NCBI GenBank assembly: GCA_963921825.1
Contig: OY997593.1
Coordinates: 68,804,039-68,868,038, forward strand
Source of the DNA: Erodium maritimum
Lineage: Eukaryota; Streptophyta; Magnoliopsida; Geraniales; Geraniaceae
DNA length: 64,000 bases
Direction of reading: 5' to 3'
Shown here: piece after piece, positions 23,171-35,839 of the stretch
How positions within the stretch are numbered: the stretch's first letter is position 1
Layout: each line of letters begins with the position of its first letter
Notes under the pieces: generated by a model
Databases searched by the model: none
Seen by the model: only the letters and a program-made list of their open reading frames with translations
Told to the model about the DNA's origin: nothing
Made by a program: the position numbers and the translations under genes

Positions 23171-23530
23171 TTGGTGGGGTCTGGTGAGTATTTGTTCCGG
23201 AGTCGCTTTTTAAGGCCGATCTACCCGTTTTCGGGTGGAGGAGCATGGGTTACTTAGCCTTCTTGAGGCCAGAGGATCCACCCGTGCGGTCTCCTGTGGT
23301 ACTGTTCACTAGTCCGATCAAGGTTGCCCGTGCGATCTCTTGAGACACTGTTCACTAGTCTGGTGGGTTTGTGATTGTTGTGGTGGACCGGGGTGGTTGT
23401 TTTATCTTGTTTCCTCTATTGCTTTTGCTTTTTATACTGGTTTTGTTGGACTTGCTTTTTGGTGTGTGGTTTCTATCTAAGGACCCACATTACCTTTTTA
23501 TTGCATTTATTTCTCTCTGATAAAAAAAAA
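23171..23530 (+). mobile_element. 5'-truncated LINE 3' end, 360 bp
   Basis: Perfect 15-bp duplication GTATATATTATCTTT at 23156-23170 and 23531-23545, with a 3' end TCTCTGATAAAAAAAAA. The body is T/G-rich 3' UTR sequence with short open frames and no domain. The terminal GATAAAAA is shared with the minus-strand elements at 5455, 43627 and 59243. Confidence 0.85.
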
Positions 23531-23616
23531 GTATATATTATCTTTGGATTTTGTGTTTTTTGTAAACTCATTTATTTAATGAAAATCCTTTTATGTTTAA
23601 ATAGTATACTCAATAA

Positions 23617-24443
23617 ATAATGACAAAGAGCTTTATTAGGGTTTTGGTGTTGCCTCTTCGTGAGCCATCACAGTTTAGTCGATCATAGTCCTTCCGGTGT
23701 CGTTTCGGTTCCTCTATTCTGCTGTTATGGCGTTCTTCTTAACCTCCAAATTCCTCTCGAATTGGGTTGGGGAGGAATTTATCTCCAGGCGGCGATCTCC
23801 CTCGCCAAAATCCCGCGGCAATTCCTCTACCTCCGGTGTCTGCGCCCCATCCGCCTCTACAATCTCCGTCGTCTTCTGATCGACCCTATCCGTCTCTAAA
23901 GCCGTTGTCGCCTTTGACGCCGCCTCTAAACCAACCTTTGAAATTTCCTCTGAAGCTGCCACCGTCGCCGCGTCCATCTCTCTGGCCTCCACCACCGCAC
24001 CCTCCTCGACCCCTCTCTCGATTATGGATCTAGCTAATGGAGTGAGTCGTTTTTATTTTATCTGATTTCGTTTTTGCAGGGTCAAAAACTAGCGAGCAGA
24101 GATCTAGGGACATTTCCTCGGAATGAGCCCTGTTTCACGTATATCCTCCCAATACAACTAATGCAGTTCAAGTTTTGTCGTTTTCCCCTCATATGCAGCG
24201 TTTAGGCACTATATTCAGTAGGACTTCTAGTTCCTTCTTCCAACCTTCATCTTTCCTTCCTACCTATATGGCGCTGGCCTATATGGCTTTTCATCTAATA
24301 CCGTCAATGGCGATTATAATGCTAAAAGAATAGCGAAAAGTTTGTGTTATATATCTGTTCTTCGTGGTCAGAAATTTCTCCTAATGCACTTACTTGTAGT
24401 TGATAATCTAAAATAATGAAATTGTACATTTTAGTCAAAAAAA
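23617..24443 (+). mobile_element. Non-autonomous LINE-type retroposon, 827 bp
   Basis: Flanked by AGTATACTCAATAA at 23603-23616 and 24444-24457 (perfect 14 bp), with a 3' A run after TTTTAGTC. The 5' part encodes a proline-rich stretch ending RPSLWPPPPHPPRPLSRLWI, also present on the minus strand at 37820-37960. The 3' part has GCGATTATAATGCTAAAAGA and TTCGTGGTCAG, similar to the tails at 5280-5400 and 43340-43360. No reverse transcriptase. Confidence 0.8.
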
Positions 24444-24457
24444 AGTATACTCAATAA

Positions 24458-25096
24458 TATTTGAAAATGAAAAACTAGTGAACATTCGTTCATTGTCCTA
24501 AACAATATAATCGAAACAAAACTTCTTTTAGTTGATGATCTGAAAAAAATACTTGTCCTAACGATATGAAAATTAGAAGAAAAAAAAACTTTTGTTGTAG
24601 GTCAATATGAAAATTTGAAAATCAGGGTAATACTAATTTTTTGGTAGTATGAGAACGAACCTAATTCTTATTAACGTGGTGAAAATTTATTATAAAAGGA
24701 AGTGTTGGGATAAACTGCAACAAATTTTAAAACAAACAAATGCAAATAGAATAAAGCAGGCAATCAGGAAACAAGAACGACCAACCGGTAAGATGTGCAG
24801 AACCGAAGATGTGGCATGGCGTCAAAGTCCACTGACTTGAAAGCAATAATTCGGCGTGACCGTGGTGGCGATCAACAGCGGCTGCTCGCCAAGCATACAC
24901 AGCTCTACCCAGCAGCGTGCCCACTCGCTCTACTGGATGTGGAAGTAGTAGGATAAAACCAAAACGTGGTGTGGTGAACGTTTTGGAAAGTAACGAAAGT
25001 GTATAGTAATCTGGCTCTGGAAATCAAGTTTGAAAACGTAGAAGAAGAAGTAACCAGAGCCTGGTTTTATAGGCTATCAGACGCGAGGGTAAAAGA
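24458..25096. other. Intergenic, no gene seen
   Basis: Contains a TGTTGGGATAAACTGCAAC stretch that could be the edge of an old Copia LTR, but no partner was found. No gene call. Confidence 0.4.
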
Positions 25097-25791
25097 GTAA
25101 ATGTCACGCCCCAAATCCGGTTTTAACTGGACTCGAGACGTGAACTTGAACAATAAAAAATTTAAGTGAAACAATAAAAATAAGCATTGAACGAAACTCT
25201 GAAAATAATAATATGAAATTCGGTAACCGAGTAAAGCAGTATTTAGTCCAAAATACACAGTACGTCTCTAGACCTACTAGACAAGACCTCGCCAGCTCCC
25301 AAGCTTAGATGTTAACTGCTAGCACAAATCACGCTCAACACCTGAAACACAACAATGTAAGGGGTGAGCTTTCGCCCAGTAGAGAAAGTAGTTAAGGTAA
25401 TGAACATCGGCTCACCACCACGAGTAACCGTCCAATTAGGGCATACTAGCACAACATAACTAACTGTCAAACGAGGTTCACAGCCAAACTTACAACACGC
25501 TCAAAATCCACTTTCACAAAGTAAAACATTAACCAAACAGCAAACGTATCACACACAAAAGCAACCAACACAAGTCTCGTACTGCAGTCCCGAATTACCA
25601 TCATATCATACCGTAGAGTCATTGTATCATCTCGGACAGCCCCTCGGTCCAGAGGAGACACATGCGTCGGGGCGACCGGAAACGTTCTCTAGGAACGCAT
25701 CTCATCGGACGGCCCAAAAATGTTCCCAAAGGACCATAGATCATCGGGGTAGAACACGACCCGTAGGCCCAATCACGACTCGTAGGCCCCA

Positions 25792-27479
25792 TGTTGGGTC
25801 TCGAGGTAGGGTTGGAGATGAACCAACTCGCAGCGGAAAATCAATAAAAACCAAGAGACGATTAAAACCATGAAACAACTAACAAAGAATGGATTCACAA
25901 GAGAAAAATTCAGCACTATCTCTTACCAAAACAAGAACACCGGTTAACGAATGATTGGCTTGAGTCTCCAAGACGCCTACGTATCCACATGGGAATCAAA
26001 GCCACGTAGTTCTTCTCTTTGAGGACTCAAGAACACAAAAATGGAGGTGGAAACTAGCCAAACCCGAAATGGTCATGGAAGAGGGAGAGAAAATGTGTTT
26101 CCTATTCTTGTCTTGTGTTTGTTATGTTGAAAAAAGATGACTTAAACATAACAAAACTCATACTTGTCCAACTAAAGGCATGGGACAAGTATGGTGTCAA
26201 GTAAGGTGTAAATAGGACAAAGTATGGCAAGACAAGATTGGGTTAGGTGGTGAATCACCAACACCTTAATCTTTGTCTTGCTTACTTAGTACTAATTAAT
26301 CAAGACTTGATTAATTAGTTCCATGGGCCTTGGTTGCATGGGTCTTTCATGGGCCTCTTGGAACATGGCCCGTGGCCATTTCCAACGAGGTCCCGTGATT
26401 CGCTCATCGCCTCCAAGCCTTCCATACCGGAAATGTCCAACATTATCCGACGCGATCAATCCCAAGACTCCAAGCCTTGTCTCGATCCGTAAAGTCCTAT
26501 TCACTTACGGGCACATGACCCAAAACCCAGTTTTGGTCATGTCCCGAGACAACTCCCTTTTGGCCATTCTCCATAAATGTGTCAATGAGTTTCATCCTCC
26601 GGTGTGACCCTTAGGTTTATGCATGTCAATAGATCAACGTAAAATCCCATTTTACTTGATCCTATTTAAGTGGCAACTAACGAGACTTTAGTATTGCCTG
26701 ACACTACATAACGAATCGACCCTGTCAATTCTAACCTTTCCGTCGTCCCTGTCATTATCCTTTTATCTCCGATATCCTGATTGAGATAAGGCATAGAGCC
26801 GTCATCCTTATTATTCTCAATCACCGTTCCATGATATGTGAGATGACTGAAGATATGATACCTAGTATCATGTGCATGACCATGCTATTCTTCCAGTCAC
26901 TCTCGATCAAGCGGCCGAGAACCGATATCTTTCCCATACCTTAGTATGAGGGATAAATCCCTTAGCCGCCTTTCGTGTCACTCATGTAGCCCGTCCCCAA
27001 GCCAATCATGGCCGTTATGGAAGCCCTGTTACGGACAACGTTAGGCTCAGGTCAAACTCAGTTGTTGACTACATAGCGATCACAAAGACTCCTTGGTCTA
27101 AGGATACATGACAATCTACAACACTGAATATGTTCATGACTTAATCTATGGCACATATTCAGGGCAGGTCGTCCAATATCATGTCCCACATGATATCTAT
27201 GATCAGACTCCGGAATCCCATTCCAATGACTAACAGAACGTAAGCCATAAAGAGCCATCTTTCATACTAGTCGCTTCTAGTGAAGCTTTGTTGACTAGGG
27301 ACCCATCGAGTGTGATCTATCTCAATCTATGGTTCTATTCGCATTGTGGGCATAGATCAGAGCACACATCGATATATTACTCCAACACATAAGTAATATA
27401 AAGCCGCTTTAATTTTATTGCTAACGATGATATATACATTTAGACATTTAGGATTGAACTACGGGCACTAAGACTAACA
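25792..27479 (-). repeat. 3' LTR of the Copia element, 1.69 kb
   Basis: Bounded TG...CA: TGTTGGGTCTCG at the left and AAGACTAACA at the right on the plus strand. The adjoining TCTCCCCCTT is the complement of the polypurine tract, fixing the 3' LTR start. Confidence 0.75.
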
Positions 27480-27599
27480 ATCTCCCCCTTGCCCTAGTTC
27501 CAATCTAAACTCCAATATGTCCCCATCGACTTTACATGTCTAACATGTTCAGGCAGTGACACTGCCTTAGTCAAACGGTAGGCTATGTTATCATCTGTT

Positions 27600-30500
27600 G
27601 CAATATCGGTTATCTTCACTTCACCTCAGTTCAGTATTTATCTGATGAGGTGGATACGCCGCAGTACATGTTTGGATTTGTTATACGATCTATGCTTTTA
27701 GCTTGCGCAATGGCCCTTGTGTTGTCGCAAGATGGATTCACCGGGCTGGATGGGTTTTTAATTACACCCAGCCCTGCCATGAATTTCCAAATCCACATAG
27801 CCTCCTTAGCTGCCTCTGCAGCATCCATGTACTTGGCCTCTGTCGTAGATTCGGCAATGATATCTTGCTTTACGCTCTCCCAGCTAAAGCTCTGCCATTC
27901 AGCGTAAACACATATCCTGATTGACTTCTAAAGTCATCTGGATTTGTCTTGGAAAACTAGCGTCTACTCATCCTTCGACGACTAGTTCAACATCATCTTT
28001 CCCCCGGGTTAGAATGATGTCTACTGGTACAACATAAGGCTTACGAGACGTCTGGTCTCATACATGTCATGGCATATATGATCGATCCTGCCCCCAGGCG
28101 CATAGGATTCTCATCATCCTTTTCAGCTCATCAGGTGTCTTAGGACACTGAGTCTTGCTGAGATGAATGCCATGACTAGTGGGTAAGAGTCCTTTCTTTG
28201 AATCGAGCATTAAGAACCTACTCAATGCCTTGTTCACATAGGTTCCCTGACTTAAATCCAAGACCCTCTTGGTGCGATCTCTACATATCTTAATCCTTAA
28301 GATATAAGAAGCATCGCCTAAGTCCTTTATTGAAAAACACTTCCTCAACCAAGCTTTAGTCTCGTGCAAGGTTGGGATGTCGTTTTCAATGAGAACCAGA
28401 AAGGTAATCTTGCTCCCACTAGCCTTCTTATAAACGCAACATTCATCCTCGCTCTTGATTAAGCCAAATCCAATTACAGCTTCATCAAAACGAAGGATCC
28501 AACTCCGAGAAGTTCGTTTCAATCCCTAAATGGATTTCAACAACTTATAAATCTTTCCTTTATTCTTCGGATCGTCAAAACCTTTGGGCCGAGACATACA
28601 AACGTACTCAGTCAAATTTCCATTTAGGAAAGAGGTTTTGACATCCACTTGACATATCTCGTAATTATGATACGCAGTTATGTCAAGAAGAATTTGGATC
28701 GATTTTGACCATAGCCACTAAGGAGAAGGTTTCTTCATAGTCAATCCATGCCTATCGCCACCAGTTGAGCTTTGTAGGTCAGAGGGTTGCCGTCCATGTA
28801 CATCTTCACCTTGAAGATCCATTTGCATCCGATGGTCCTCACACCATTGATGGGATCAACCGGTTCCCAGACTCGGTTGTCCGACATGGATTGCATTTCC
28901 TCCCTCATGGCTCACAGCCATAACTCGGAGTTGGGCCCATCCACGACTTCCTGAAAGGTGGCTGGATCATCGTGATCCACCATGACTTCATTGTCACCTC
29001 CGGATACCATATCTTGGAGGTGGAAGATTGATCCTTTCAAATCACCTTGGACCTTCCAGAATTGTAACAGGAATTGGTTCTTACTCTATGACAATCTCTG
29101 GCTCCTTTCTACTGGGTTGCCAATTGGTTTAGACAGATCTGTACCATCCTGAATTTCTTCGAGATGCACAATCCTCCCAATGACGTCTTTGGAAACAAAA
29201 CTCCTTTTCCATAAAGACCCCACCCCATGCGACGAACACCATGTTCTCACTGGGATTGTAGAAGTAGTATCCCCTTGTTGCTTTGGGATACCACACGAAG
29301 GTGCATATCTCAGATCTTGGTTCGAGCTTAGTCGAAACCAAATGTTTCACATAAACCTCGCAACCACAAATCTTTAGGAAGGACAAAGCGGGCATCATCC
29401 CGTTCCATTTTTAAAATGGTGTCCCTTCCACACCCTTGTCGAAGCCCGATTCACTATGAATGCGGTCGTCTCTAGAGCATAACCCCTGAAAGAGATTGTG
29501 AGATCAGTCCAACTAATCATGGAACAGACCATTGTCTAACAATGTCCGATTTCTCCGTTTGGCTACACCTTTCAACTACAGTGTCCCAGGAGGAGTCCAT
29601 TCCAAAAGGATCCCATTCTCTTTTAGATGATCTAATAACTCTGTGGTCAAGTATTTTCCACCTCGATCCAATCGAAGTGCCTTAATACCTTTGTCGAGCT
29701 GGTTTTCTACTTTAGTCTTAAACTTTTGAATTTATCAAAAGCTTCAGACTTATGTCTCAGCGAATAGACATAACTATATTTACTGTAATCATCAGTAAAT
29801 GTGATAAAGTAGTTAAAACCCCTCCTGGAAAGTGAACTTATTGGTCTACACACATTCGAGTGTATCAGCCCCAATAATTCACCCGCCCTTTCATCGCGAC
29901 CGATAAAAGGGCACTTTAGTCATTTTGCCCATCAAACAAACCTTGCACCTATCGATCGAATGGAATTCGAATGAACCTGAAAGTCAGCACTTCTGAAGTG
30001 CTGATAGGTGCTTCTTGTTTATGCGGCCTAAATGATAGTGTCTTAACAGAGTTAGGTTTAAATCGTTGGATTTAGACCTCTTGGTATTAACGGAATATAT
30101 AGAACTTGAGGCATTGTTACCCATATCTAATATGTACAATCCTCCAACCAAGTCAGTATTGGTATAAAACATATCATTGCATAGAACATTGAAAACTCCA
30201 TTTCCAATATTAACATTATATCCTTCCTTGTCAAACACGGATACATATATAATATTCCTACTAAAAGTAGGTATGCAATATACATTATACAGTACTAAGA
30301 CAAGGCCTCTTGGAAAAGCAAGACTCATGGATCCTACAGCAGTTGCCACAACTCTGAGGTCCACTTCGTGCTTTCCAAACCTCTCATACTTTCAGCCACC
30401 ATATATAAGTGCATGTGTGGGATTCAGTCCTGGTATCTAATACCCATGAATATTTGGAAGTAGAGAGATGTAGCTCTATAGAGTTAATATTGGATGAAGG

Positions 30501-30992
30501 CACGGTCCCACCGCCCTTCCTTAGATCATCCAGGTTTCCTGATGAAGGCGCAGTCCTACTGCCCTTCTTCAGATCATCCACGCTATTTGATGAAGGCGCA
30601 GTCCCACTGCTCTTCTTCAGATCAGCCGTGAACTTCCTGTAATCCCGGTTCCAATGACCAGTCTATTGGCAGTAGAAGCAGCATTCTCATGTGTCTCATC
30701 TTTCCTGCCAAGTGCGCATGGGCCCCGCCCTTGCCACTTCCAATTCCCTTGTTGACCATCAGAATATCCTTGGATCCCAGATCCCTGATATATTCTTCTC
30801 AGCAATTAATGACACTTCATGTAACTCTGATATGGTCTTAGAGACAGCCTTGTCAAGAACATATTCTTTGCGTTCAGACTTGAGGACTATCCTCAAAATT
30901 CTGTACCAGTCCAAATAGTTTGTCCCATTTAGCTTGACCCTGTCAAGAATGGTTTTTAATGACAAACTATTAATGTTCGTTGAATTTTCCAT
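27600..30992 (-). pseudogene. Copia gag-pol remnant
   Basis: Reading downward on the minus strand: gag N-terminus LNGTNYLDWYRILRIVLKSE (about 30930); zinc knuckle CCFYCQ then a stop and TGHWNRD (about 30670); protease motif SWVLDTRTESH with the expected DTG altered to DTR (about 30450); GAG-pre-integrase LLRHYHLGRINKKHLSAL (about 30010); post-integrase GCEVYVKHL (about 29360); reverse transcriptase segments FGLIKSEDECCVYKK and FSIKDLGDASYILRIKI (28500-28250); RNase H KEAMWIWKFMAGLGV and CDNTRAIAQAKS (27800-27690). Many stops and frameshifts; not functional. Confidence 0.85.
30493..30636 (-). repeat. Three 48-bp tandem units within Copia gag
   Basis: GATGAAGG-type units begin at 30493, 30541 and 30589. 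The 48-bp period keeps frame and gives a repeated 16-residue DDLKKGSRTAPSS-like peptide between the zinc knuckle and the protease. Confidence 0.85.
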
Positions 30993-31307
30993 TTGATCTA
31001 CAACAGATAAAATTCAATCAGTAACCTGAATAAATTTTATGAAGATCAAGCTTAAACACCAACAATCGATTCTAAACCTTTAGAATCTGAAACCAAGATC
31101 CTTGATTCACTCGATCAAGCTGAACGAAGGCTCACCACTCAATCGAGCTATGTAGGTAGGACCCCGTCCAATCACATCCAATGTGACTCTTGGCTAGGGT
31201 ATGTACTTAAGTACACGGCTTACCCTATCTGATACCCTAGCTCAACCCTAGCTGAGAATCGTAATCGGGTCCACCAATTTTCAACTATGACCCGCCACTA
31301 TGTAGGT

Positions 31308-31397
31308 GCTCCGCTAAGGCGCACGACACCCACATATGTCGTCCAAACCTACTACCCCGCTTTCCCATGGATGCTCCGCTAAGGCGCACGACACCCA
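31308..31397 (-). repeat. Paired GCTCCGCTAAGGCGCACGAC repeat
   Basis: Two near-identical 25-bp copies 65 bp apart. The other two family LTRs carry minisatellites at the comparable position, so this may be where LTR 3 sequence resumes. Confidence 0.6.
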
Positions 31398-33496
31398 TAG
31401 GACGGGGAGGTAGTAAGATGTTGTGAATTGGGAGGTATCGGACATGACCCGTTTTTACTTGTCCGGTTGTGTTTAAAACTTTTGGCACATCCTAGATGTG
31501 ATGAGCACATCAACTACATTCCAAATGTAATGATGCCTCCAATTACATCCAATGTAATTCTTCCTTCGAACCCATCAACTACATCCAATGTAATGACGAT
31601 TCTAAGGGCTCACACACAAGGATTAAAATTCCAATTTTATCTTTGCATGTGAGGTGATATGCTCGGTAAATAAAGTTAAGCATGCAATTCTAAAACACAT
31701 AGAATTAGTCATGCATAAAATAAACCAAGCATAAAACGATAAATGTGCACATAATAGCCCCCTAAACTAACTCCCACTAGCTGCTTGAGCTCAACCGACT
31801 CCAAGCCGATGCCAACACCCGAAAAGCCACCAAATGACCTTTTCGCCCTTTCTTCGTCTTGAGAAAAATATTACAATTGAATACACGACTCGCAGGTCGG
31901 GAATAAATAAATATTACAAACAAGTGGTTCGACGACCACACCTTGAAAGAATAATTACACGCTAACTCTAACGGCTCGCAGGCCGTGAAAAGCGATAAAT
32001 AATTAAATCGAGCTCGGGGCTATTATGTACACCATGCCAACATCACATCACACATCGTGTTATCAAACAAGCATGTTATCAAACATCATGTGATTTTTCG
32101 GTTTTAATTAATAGCCAAGTTTCGAAATTTTTTGATGCTCGGTTTATCGAAACCGTTCAAAAATGAAACTTTTGAACATTTGATCTTCGAGTTCGTCATG
32201 ACGGTTCCAAACTCGTCATAACTAACAAAACGGTTTAGCATTGGCATATCAACCATCCAATGGTCATGCTTATTCTAGCTCCGTCCAACGGAGCCCCGTT
32301 CGGTCCCGGTTTCGGCTCCCCGAGAGTCCCGCTCCCGAAGAGTCCTTCTTCTTTAATCCTTTAAATCTCCCAATTAAATTAATTAAATAGTTAATCAGTC
32401 TGATTTTAAATTAAATAAATCTTTAAAACTGGTCTGACACGGATCCGACCCGAATCTGAGCCCGAACCCGAGTCCAGACCCGGACCTGACCCGGAACCGA
32501 CCTGAATCCGGCTCCAGACCCGACCCAGACCCGGATCCGACCCAGGTCCGGACCCGAGTCCAGACCCGGTCCAGGAACCTGGGCCTGGCCTGAAGTCTGA
32601 TCCAGCCCGAGGTCTACCCTAGGCCCAAGGCTCGTCCTCAAGCCTGGCCCAAGGCCCAAGTACAGTAGCGGCTAGGGTTTTTTTTGCTCCGCCGTTGACA
32701 GTGGCGCCGTCAGTCTCAGTTGGATGGCGGCGACGATGCTCGGGAATTGATTTCTCCTCTCCGCCCCGGTGAGGGCTCTCCGGCCTCGACAGGACGGCGG
32801 ACGGTGACAGCGTAGCCCGAAGGAGGAGCGACGATGGTCGGGGATGGCGGATCTGGGTGAGCTCTCCGGCACGCGGTAGAATCCGAGACTCGAGGCGTTC
32901 CGGCCGAAGAGATTTCACAGCGCGCGGTTTTTAGGTGGGGGAGAACGAGGCAGGCACGCTTGCTTACCGGAGCTGAGAGCTCCTTCTCAGGCGTGATGCG
33001 AATCGTGCTCGGGGAAGAGGCGGCGGCGTCGAGGTTTTGTGTTCGAATTTGCAGAGCTCGAATTCGGGGACGGCAGCTCGTGCGAGGGTGAAGGAAAGGG
33101 AGAGGAAGGGAACGAGGGCGAGTCGTGGCGGTGGTGGAGGAAGGTCGACGACGGGATCTGGCTCTGACGAAGGGCGAGAGAGGGAGAGCGGTGCAGATCT
33201 GAGTGAGAGACGAGATGAGGAAGAGGAAGTGGCGTTTGTTTTCCTCGGTTTGCGTGCGAAGACGTGATGAAGAAGAAGCCGAGTAGGGTTCGCGTGGGTT
33301 TGGGCTCGGGTAAGCACGAAGTGGGCCAAGCCCGAGTTTGCGAACTGGGCCTGGTCCTATGACCAGCCCAGTTTGGACAAACCTTCTTTTTTTTGCAACC
33401 ATCCACAATTTTAACCCGTTTTTCAACCTCGACGAACCAACGAAGAATAATAATTGAAGTCTCAAATATTTTAACCGAGGCGGTCTTCAGAGTAAA

Positions 33497-35640
33497 AGAA
33501 CAATTTATTTTCAAAACAGAGTCAGTTCAACGTGGATAACAAACTTAGGAAAACCGAAACCACTTTGACCTCGACTTCACGACTTATTCAAAGCGTTTTG
33601 AAAAAAATTGAATAAGTCCTCAACAGAAAATTGGAAAATAATTGTCCAAAAATATATTTTACCCCGCCCCGCAGGGGCTCCACCTGAACCTGAACCCGAA
33701 CCCAAGCCCGAGCCTGGCCCGTCCCGACCCGGATAAATGACGACGAAGACAACAATACGCGAGTCCGGGTCCGGCTCAATCGGCATAAAGCCCACTTTCT
33801 TGTGTTGAAAAAAGACAAGGAAAGAGGCTAATATAAACAGCCAAACCTTATTCTTCCGATGTGGGACAAGGGAAAACAAAAAAAATTCCAATTGAGCCAT
33901 TTTTCCAATAGGTAGTAAAATAAAAAACTTATGGTACAAGTCATTAAGGTCGAGAAAATAGTATGGTACCCCTGCTAGAGGTATGTGTACCGCGCTCTAA
34001 GCCATATAACACAATCATGTTATCCAGTATAGAAGACAAAACTAGACCATTGTACTCCTCTTTTCCTTAAAAAAAAGGTTTCAATTGAAATATAATTTGT
34101 CGATAAAAAAACATAAGAGTCAGAAGATTAGTACAACTGTCAAATACGATTAAGCCGATCAGGGCCGTCCCAAATGATTATCGAGGCCTAAAACGAGAAT
34201 TTAAACGATAACTTTTTTTCTTATGTAAGAATATAATAGAAAAATAAGTAAAATTGGTCATATAAAAAGATTATACTATATGATATTTGGAAAATGAACG
34301 TCAACATCTTTTTATAACACTAAACGATCTAAAATGGATGATGGATATTAGTTTTTGACAAGACACCCTAGATGGATAAGATTTACTGTCTAGAATTTTT
34401 ATAAAAATATATAAATATTTAATGATTCACATTTATCCCTAAATAAAATATATTCATGTTATGTTCGGATGTGATAGGTTCAAGATAATTCTAGAAAATT
34501 TCTCTAAATTATCTAGATTATATATGACGTCGTGTATGGCTGGCTATCGTCATTACCTTCTAGAAATTTCCACACTTAATATGAATTTTAACTATGATCA
34601 ATCAAATATAACCAAAAATAAGAAACCCGTTAGAACTTAGAATAACGTAGTAGGTAGGTGGCAATTTTCAAGAACTAAGGGTATTCGGTATTGAAACACA
34701 CCGTTTAACCGGTAAAAAATAGGACAATCCAAACACATTCTCCTAGTTACCTCATGCTATATATCCAACTTCATTTGACTGTTGTTTCTCTCTAAGGGTT
34801 AAAGATGATTGTAAACAAACTCATGCTTATTGATCTTTTTTTTATTTTGGACTAAGGAACCAGAAATAAATCATCATTCATGTTCATGGCCTCTGATCTT
34901 TGTTCTCTGTTGAGCATCTTCATGTCAACGATTGGAAAACATATACATCCCGAATGAGTGAATTATTTTTCTAGCGTTTGGACAATACAATTTTATGGGA
35001 TAGGTATATAAAGTGAACTCTACTTATAATCTTGATTAATTATGAAATGAAACTTTCGTAATACCTATTTTTTACTACCAATAATTTTGGAATATTTTCT
35101 CTTTCTCTTGACAACTTACTTTTCCATATTATTTTGGTTTAAGCATTTTCGTAATGAAGTTATAAATTGTTTGTCATTCCTCAAATAAATACTATAGCGC
35201 ATATATATAAATATTCACGGTTCTTTTCTTTGGTTTTGTTCCATTATTTCATTTGATCCCTATTTTAAGTTCACTAATAATCACTGGTTAATTGAATATG
35301 CATGGCATGTTTTATTTCATTAACGATAGTTTTTACTGCTAAATAAAGATCCATAGAGTTGTTAGAACGTTCAACAATCAATAAAAATAGTCTTCTTTTT
35401 GGATTGGAATTTTTTTTTGTATCGAGATCAAAATTTGGTACAATTAGTGATAAAATTTAATTTCAAAACTAGATGTCCAATATTTTCGTTTGATTAGATT
35501 TGATCAAATAGTAACAAATGCTTAATTTTGGGGGATCTTTTTCGACCCAAGACCTTAAATGACTGATTATTTAATTTTATGAGGTTTTTTCGATCGGAGG
35601 CCTTAAGCGGTTGCTTAAATCTTAAGACGGTCCTGAAGCC
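33497..35640. other. AT-rich intergenic region, no gene seen
   Basis: Over 2 kb of AT-rich sequence without a convincing open frame, splice context, terminal repeat or poly(A)-flanked insertion. A GC-richer patch at 33660-33780 repeats the CCCGAACCCAAGCCCGAGCC style seen in the family LTRs and may be a stray fragment. Confidence 0.5.
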
Positions 35641-35839
35641 GACACAAAAAGCTAGAGACCTTACTAGGTGGTTGTATTGAACTATTAAGACATAATAGGT
35701 GATCCCAACTCGAGGAAGATGGCCCGGGATAAACGGCCCAAACCACGGTGAGGTGGGCTTCCATCTCCCATCTGACCGTCCTTCCTCTAACGCATGGCCC
35801 TAGGCGAGGCTGCTTGGCATATCTCGCTGGTGACACTAG

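Larger units (their letters stand above)
25792..31000 (-). mobile_element. Nested, degenerate Ty1/Copia retrotransposon
   Basis: On the minus strand: gag (from 30992), protease, integrase, reverse transcriptase and RNase H remnants, then a polypurine tract AAGGGGGAGA immediately before an LTR beginning TGTTAGTCTTAG. No second LTR is visible beyond gag, so the 5' side has been lost or rearranged. The right boundary is approximate and could extend to about 31700. It interrupts solo LTR 3, so it inserted after that LTR was already in place. Confidence 0.8.
25102..33491 (-). mobile_element. Solo LTR 3 (same family as LTRs 1 and 2), interrupted by a Copia element
   Basis: The left end TGTCACGCCCCAAATCCGG is the exact complement of the GGGGCGTGACA end of the other two LTRs. 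The right end CCGAGGCGGTCTTCAGA aligns without gaps to the complement of the 39233 LTR start, with two changes in the last four bases. GTAAA flanks both sides (25097-25101 and 33492-33496), a 5-bp duplication. LTR sequence is recognisable at 25102-25791 (TGATCTATGGTCCTTTGGG region in the complement) and at about 32300-33491 (degenerate CCCGAACCC repeats). The middle holds the Copia element; the exact point where LTR sequence resumes on the right is unresolved. Confidence 0.8.

Noticed and set aside
31000..31760. A second Copia LTR
   Set aside because: Searched for the TGTTGGGTCTCG start and the AAGACTAACA end; neither is present.
32716..33465. 249-codon minus-strand open frame
   Set aside because: The corresponding section of solo LTR 3; low-complexity serine/proline/arginine sequence, not shared as protein with the other LTRs.
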